Shown here: piece by piece, positions 7,127 to 10,952 of the stretch | Layout: each line of letters opens with the position of its first letter | Position numbering within the stretch: the stretch's first letter is position 1 | From: an uncultured Opitutales bacterium | Lineage (GTDB): Bacteria > Verrucomicrobiota > Verrucomicrobiia > Opitutales > UBA2995 | Direction: 5' to 3' | Length of the DNA stretch: 10,952 nucleotides | Assembly (NCBI GenBank): GCA_937920335.1 | Contig: CALGUT010000091.1 | Span: 1 to 10,952, forward strand | Program-made: the position numbers and the translations under genes | The notes under the pieces: model-generated | Databases searched by the model: none | Seen by the model: the letters and a program-made list of their open reading frames with translations, nothing else | What the model was told of the DNA's origin: nothing

Positions 7127-7157
7127 GGCTCGGGCTGCCAAAGCAGCGTTCTGAGCC
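7127..7157 (-). other. Hairpin in the leader between the two sulfatase genes
   Basis: On the minus-strand RNA, GGCTC (7157-7153) pairs with GAGCC (7131-7127). Nested inside, GCTGC (7147-7143) pairs with GCAGC (7138-7134) across a TTTG loop. There is no following T tract, so it is not an intrinsic terminator. It ends 19 bases before the ATG at 7107, inside the 102-base gap between the sulfatase genes. A role in mRNA stability or translation is possible but unproven. Confidence 0.35.
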
Positions 7158-7209
7158 ATATTCCAAGACTAATGGACATCTATCAAGCCGGATGTAGTAG
7201 TATATAGCT

Positions 7210-8658
7210 CTATTGTTTCCAGACCTCGCTCTTTACTGTGATTTCAACATCCCAAGGTTGAGCGGGGAGTGGGGTGTAAATGGGGTCATTGTCCCTGCTG
7301 GGAAACCCGGGGATTAAGGCAGACATTCTGGCGAGCGCTGTTTTGGCGTCGGGGGCTTGGCTGTCTATCAAATTGTTCTTTTCGTCCGGATCGGCCAACA
7401 CGTCTACGAGTTTCTCGGGTTGCTTGTTGGAATTGACGTATAACTTGAAGCGTTTTTCGCGGATTACCCGATCCCGGAAGGCATAGGCATTTTCAACCCC
7501 TTGATCGGTGAGTTTGGCTTCATTCATTCCACCCATTCCGAGAATCCAGGACTTTTGACTGTCGTTGCTCTTTCCCAGGATGAGATCGGAAAAAGACTTC
7601 CCGTCATAGGTGTAGCCGTCCTGGAGTTTTCCTCCCCCGAGTTCAGCGAATGTAGGTAGCAAGTCGGTTACGTCGATCAAAGCGTCCGTCTTAATGCCTT
7701 CAGGTACGAGTCCCGGGCCGTTGACGATAAATGGAACGCAGAGTCCCGGTTCGGTGGTGCTTGCTTTTGCGCCCTTTACTGAGCGTCCGTTTTGATGGCC
7801 GGTAATGGCTCCCGTGGTGCCATTATCCGTAGTCCAAACGATGACGGTGTTATCCCGTATTTCGAGCTCGTCCAATGCCTGAACGAATTTTCCGAGAACC
7901 TTGTCAGTATACCTGACCATTGCTTTGTGCTTTTCGAGGTCGGTCGTTGCTTCTAAATCATCCGGAGTGGTTACAAACGGTGTGTGGGTTAGGACCATCG
8001 GATAGTAAAGAAACATAGGGTCGTCCTTGTTCTTTTTCATAAAGTCGATGAGGAAGTCTGTGAAAACGGTTTCTCCGTAGGCGCCTTTCCAGGTCTTACT
8101 GCCGTCTTTTGTGTGAATATAGGGATCCCAGAATCGTTCGTCGCTGGGTGGATTATTTCCTTCTCCACCGGTCCACATGCAATAGTCGTCGAAACCGATT
8201 TCGGTCATGGCATCAGGCTGTACCCGAAAATCGGTGACTTGCCACTTGCCAGCTATGGCGGTCTTGTAGCCCGCATCTTTCATAACCATTGAGATGCACG
8301 GGTTTCGGTTCCAGTCATAATGCGCGCCGCCACCCCAGCGTGGAACGTCCCAGTGATTCACCCAGCCATGGCGGTAGGGATATTGTCCGGTTAGAAACGA
8401 GAGTCTTGTTGGTGTGCACTGGGGCATGACGTAAGCATTGGAAAACTGCATACCGGTCGCAGCCAGTTGGTCCACATGAGGCGTTTCTATGTCTTCCGCA
8501 CCATAGGCGGAAACCCATTCCTTGCCGAGGTCATCTACCAAAATGAATATGATGTTGGGATTATCGGCCTTTGTGGCTTTTGGTTGTGAGCACCCGGAGA
8601 CGCATCCTGCGATGAGAGCGACCGCGAGCAGTCTGGTGAAGTTGGCTAGTAAGGTCAT
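7210..8658 (-). CDS. Lipoprotein sulfatase, arylsulfatase-like (type I)
   Basis: The 482-residue protein begins with a lipoprotein signal peptide: L10-L-A-V-A-L-I-A-G-C19, with a second possible lipobox V-S-G-C23. It is therefore predicted to be lipid-anchored, to the inner face of the outer membrane or the cell surface. The sulfatase motif is C81-T-P-T-R85 (Cys form, needing conversion to formylglycine), followed by L-S-F-L-T-G. Metal ligands are D42-D43 (V-D-D-L-G) and D278-N279 (T-T-D-N-G); K138 (G-K-W), H225 (L-T-H-T-P) and K296 fit the other active-site positions. The D-N instead of D-H pair and the C-terminal half differ clearly from the neighbouring sulfatase, so the two are not a recent duplication. 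The ATG at 8658 starts the signal peptide; an in-frame upstream Met at 8766 lies across the terminator and is unlikely. It is the first gene after that terminator, so it should have its own promoter, which I could not identify. Confidence 0.93.
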   Translation of the reverse strand: MTLLANFTRLLAVALIAGCVSGCSQPKATKADNPNIIFILVDDLGKEWVSAYGAEDIETPHVDQLAATGMQFSNAYVMPQCTPTRLSFLTGQYPYRHGWVNHWDVPRWGGGAHYDWNRNPCISMVMKDAGYKTAIAGKWQVTDFRVQPDAMTEIGFDDYCMWTGGEGNNPPSDERFWDPYIHTKDGSKTWKGAYGETVFTDFLIDFMKKNKDDPMFLYYPMVLTHTPFVTTPDDLEATTDLEKHKAMVRYTDKVLGKFVQALDELEIRDNTVIVWTTDNGTTGAITGHQNGRSVKGAKASTTEPGLCVPFIVNGPGLVPEGIKTDALIDVTDLLPTFAELGGGKLQDGYTYDGKSFSDLILGKSNDSQKSWILGMGGMNEAKLTDQGVENAYAFRDRVIREKRFKLYVNSNKQPEKLVDVLADPDEKNNLIDSQAPDAKTALARMSALIPGFPSRDNDPIYTPLPAQPWDVEITVKSEVWKQ

Positions 8659-8728
8659 GATTGAAAATCGATGGGCTGAGGATGTAGGTAGGGAATTCGA
8701 GAATGAACGTTTTTGCTGTCGTTTAAAT

Positions 8729-8757
8729 AAAAAACCTTCCCCTTTAGCAGGGGAAGG
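8729..8757 (-). terminator. Rho-independent terminator after the TonB-dependent receptor gene
   Basis: On the minus strand CCTTCCCC-type arms (8757-8750 and 8742-8735) form a perfect 8-bp stem with a 7-base loop, followed by six T (8734-8729) and a further T-rich stretch. It lies 32 bases after the receptor stop and 70 bases before the lipoprotein sulfatase start. It separates the receptor transcript from the sulfatase operon, fully or as a partial attenuator. Confidence 0.92.
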
Positions 8758-8789
8758 CTCAGACAAACTACTAGATTTGTTAAGAAAAA

Positions 8790-10952
8790 TTACAGATCAA
8801 AACCTACCGAAAATAGAATCTGGCGGGCTTCGTTGGTGGCGGCCCGTGAACGCACGAAGAATTCGTCCGTCGCGTTATCAATATTAAGACCGAATGTTAC
8901 ACGCTGACCGCCAATCATTGTAGGGTAACGGGCAAAGAAATCAAAGGTCGTGTATCCGTCTTCCGTTACATATCTGTTTACGATGTTACCAAACTGTTGG
9001 ATCGGTCCCTCTGCATGCACGATTCCGCCGCCGAACCGGAGTCCTTCCAGCGGTCCTTCGTCTATGGTATAGCTGGTGAAGAGTGTGAAACGGTGTGGAG
9101 TAGCACCTTCCAGGCGCAGTCCAGTCGCTACATCACCTACTACTCGTGCATCTATGTAGCTGTAGTTTGCTACGATATTCCAGTTTTCCGTTGGATTGTA
9201 GAAAACCTCTAGCTCTATTCCTTCGCTCTCGTCGCTTGTTACCGATTGGTCAGACATAAAGGTAACAGGATTATAATCGTTTCTGACTACGTTGTCTTTT
9301 TTGATGTTGAATGCTGCTATAGACCCACTGACTTTTCCATCGAACAGATCGATGAACTTGAAGCCGATTTCGATAGCATCACTGCTTTGCGGTCCTATAA
9401 ATTCGCCTGTATCTGGATCCGTTGCGTTCTGCGGCTCGAAAGCATCGGCCACGTTGGCGAAGAAGCTTACGTTAGGATTGATGCGATACACGCCGCCCAA
9501 TTGGAAATTCGTATCTCCATCATCAATCGGTGTGCCGACTGGGATACCGCCCAGTGCTATTGACTTTTGTTTGATGTCGATTTTGCGAAGACCAGCGAGG
9601 ATATTGATCCGGTCTTCCATGAAATACATGTTGTCAGTGACGTAGATAGTATCGATGTCTTGGAAGCTGCGATCGTTTTGATTGGTGCGGACACCGAACG
9701 CTCTTAGCTCCGCTGCACTGGGAACATCGTCTTCCCAGATTCTCAAGCCGCCGATGATTTCGTCCTTTGTGAGGAAATCACGAAATACTTTGCCGGTTTT
9801 CGCTTCGATTTCTCTAAGAATGGCTGCTTCAGCTCCATTTGCGCCCCGCAAGCGATACGTGCCGTCACCACCACTTATTGTTTCAGATTTCCGGTAGCCG
9901 AGCAGAAGTTGGTGTCTTACAGGGCCTGTTTCGAAGTCGATGATGTCATTGATCGAGTGGACCTCGTCCCTGGTCTTCGAGTCATTAAGTGAATTGTTGG
10001 CGTTAGTGTCACCATTTGCATCGAATGTATTGAATTCGCGGAAACTTACTCGTTGGTGGGTATCGTAGAATGTGTACTTGTATTGGATGTTGTGGTTTTC
10101 GCTGAATGAGTGGCGAAGACCCATGTTTAGGAAATCGTTGTTTGACTCAAAGATGTTTCCAGCAGTGGACGTTACGTATTCGCGTGGAATAAAGGTATTG
10201 TTATAGCGGACGGTAAGTTCGTTTACCCCGTCTACAACGGTATCATCAATTACGCCATCTCCATTGAGATCTGTAGGGATTCTTTCGAATGACCAAGTTG
10301 CTCGCTGTGTGGGAAAGCCCTTTTGGACATTGTCTCCGATGAGGAACGTTCCCTGTGTTTTCTCAGTAAAATCGTAGCTACCCGAGAGTCCAAAGAATTT
10401 CGTTTCTTGTCCATCGACCCAGCGCCAGCCGTCGTGGTCTTTGTATTCTCCTAGCACTCGCAGACCCAACTTTCCGTCCATAGCGCGCGCGGTATAGTCG
10501 ATCTTTGCTCCAACGCGGCCGTTGTTGCCCATGTTAAATGAAACGTCTCCGCCTTGTTCGGCGAGTGGCGTTTTTGTGATGACATTCACTAATCCTCCTG
10601 GGTCGGACTGACCGTAGAGGGTGTTCGGTCCTTTTACGACCTCGATTCGATCGACCATTTGCACGGGGATATAAAGTCCACCCGTAACACCGTCGACTAA
10701 CAAGTTACGGTTGCGAAATCCGCGGATGGAGAACGAGGATGGGCGGGTGGCGCCTAGATTGTTTCGTGTCGTTTGAGTAATAGATGAATTGTAGTCCAGT
10801 GCCTCAACAAAGTCTCCGACGAGGCTATCTTCTAGAAATTCTGAGGTGATGACGTTGATCGACATGGGAACATTCATTAACGATGTTCTCATACCGGTCC
10901 CGGAAATGGTGACGGAAGAGGAATAGCCGCTTCCTTCATCCTCGACGGAGAA
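8790..10952 (-). CDS. TonB-dependent outer-membrane receptor, 5' end outside window
   Basis: The frame is open to the right edge, giving 720 visible residues. The ATG at 10892 is internal, because the 20 preceding codons continue the plug domain (S-V-T-I-S-G-T-G). Signal peptide, TonB box and any N-terminal extension are therefore missing. The plug domain covers about residues 14-130, with N-V-P-M-S-I-N-V-I-T, I-R-G-F and the strongly conserved R-I-E-V-V-K-G-P-N-T-L-Y-G-Q-S-D-P-G-G segment, a form common in siderophore-type receptors. The rest is a 22-strand-type barrel ending F-S-V-G-F-D-L. A loop at about residues 228-239 carries D-L-N-G-D-G-V-I-D-D, a calcium-binding-like sequence. The protein would import a large or scarce ligand across the outer membrane using TonB energy. 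The neighbouring sulfatases suggest a sulfated glycan-derived ligand, but the plug type would also fit iron chelates. It is followed by its own terminator. Confidence 0.95.
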   Translation of the reverse strand, partial: FSVEDEGSGYSSSVTISGTGMRTSLMNVPMSINVITSEFLEDSLVGDFVEALDYNSSITQTTRNNLGATRPSSFSIRGFRNRNLLVDGVTGGLYIPVQMVDRIEVVKGPNTLYGQSDPGGLVNVITKTPLAEQGGDVSFNMGNNGRVGAKIDYTARAMDGKLGLRVLGEYKDHDGWRWVDGQETKFFGLSGSYDFTEKTQGTFLIGDNVQKGFPTQRATWSFERIPTDLNGDGVIDDTVVDGVNELTVRYNNTFIPREYVTSTAGNIFESNNDFLNMGLRHSFSENHNIQYKYTFYDTHQRVSFREFNTFDANGDTNANNSLNDSKTRDEVHSINDIIDFETGPVRHQLLLGYRKSETISGGDGTYRLRGANGAEAAILREIEAKTGKVFRDFLTKDEIIGGLRIWEDDVPSAAELRAFGVRTNQNDRSFQDIDTIYVTDNMYFMEDRINILAGLRKIDIKQKSIALGGIPVGTPIDDGDTNFQLGGVYRINPNVSFFANVADAFEPQNATDPDTGEFIGPQSSDAIEIGFKFIDLFDGKVSGSIAAFNIKKDNVVRNDYNPVTFMSDQSVTSDESEGIELEVFYNPTENWNIVANYSYIDARVVGDVATGLRLEGATPHRFTLFTSYTIDEGPLEGLRFGGGIVHAEGPIQQFGNIVNRYVTEDGYTTFDFFARYPTMIGGQRVTFGLNIDNATDEFFVRSRAATNEARQILFSVGFDL

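Noticed and set aside
8659..8766. Extension of the lipoprotein sulfatase to an in-frame ATG at 8766
   Set aside because: The added codons would cover the terminator hairpin and place 36 polar residues before a clear lipoprotein signal peptide.
8522..8887. 121-codon plus-strand frame over the terminator and sulfatase start
   Set aside because: It is antisense to two well-supported minus-strand genes and the terminator and has no recognisable domain.
8790..10892. Receptor gene starting at the ATG at 10892
   Set aside because: The frame continues without a stop to the right edge and the preceding 20 codons read as the plug domain, so this Met is internal and the gene is truncated by the window.

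Overview
The window reads as a chromosomal segment of a marine-type heterotroph, most likely Verrucomicrobiota (Opitutales/Puniceicoccales-like). This is inferred from the combination of sulfatases, a TonB-dependent receptor, a periplasmic TonB_C protein and an ECF sigma locus. No rRNA or other phylogenetic marker is present, so the assignment is tentative. Only two translation starts have a recognisable purine-rich ribosome binding site (minus-strand starts at 3166 and 4638).

Layout. Positions 1-540 (minus) hold the N-terminal half of an EamA/DMT membrane transporter cut by the left edge. Diverging from it are a GcvR-like double-ACT protein (669-1193, plus) and a secreted protein made of two TonB C-terminal domains (1283-2014, plus). 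A bidirectional hairpin terminator (2037-2068) separates these from a long minus-strand run. In transcription order (right to left) that run is: lipoprotein sulfatase (8658-7210), iduronate-2-sulfatase-like enzyme (7107-5659), aldo/keto reductase (5641-4646), Gfo/Idh/MocA oxidoreductase (4638-3577), small single-pass membrane protein (3498-3163), Spy/CpxP-like membrane-anchored sensor with two cysteines (3166-2714) and an ECF sigma factor (2699-2067). Upstream of the run, and separated by its own terminator (8729-8757), is a large TonB-dependent receptor cut by the right edge (10952-8790, minus).

How it fits together. The receptor, two sulfatases of different families and predicted locations, and two sugar-type oxidoreductases look like a small locus for taking up and processing a sulfated glycan or glycoside. 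No glycoside hydrolase or sulfatase-maturation enzyme is visible. The three genes at the end of the run have the order and architecture of CnrY-CnrX-CnrH, the transmembrane anti-sigma / periplasmic sensor / ECF sigma system known from Cupriavidus metal resistance. Here the sensor has a Cys pair where CnrX has His metal ligands, and the module sits behind sulfatase genes rather than a metal efflux pump. This is the most interesting feature of the window; the signal it senses and its regulon are unknown.
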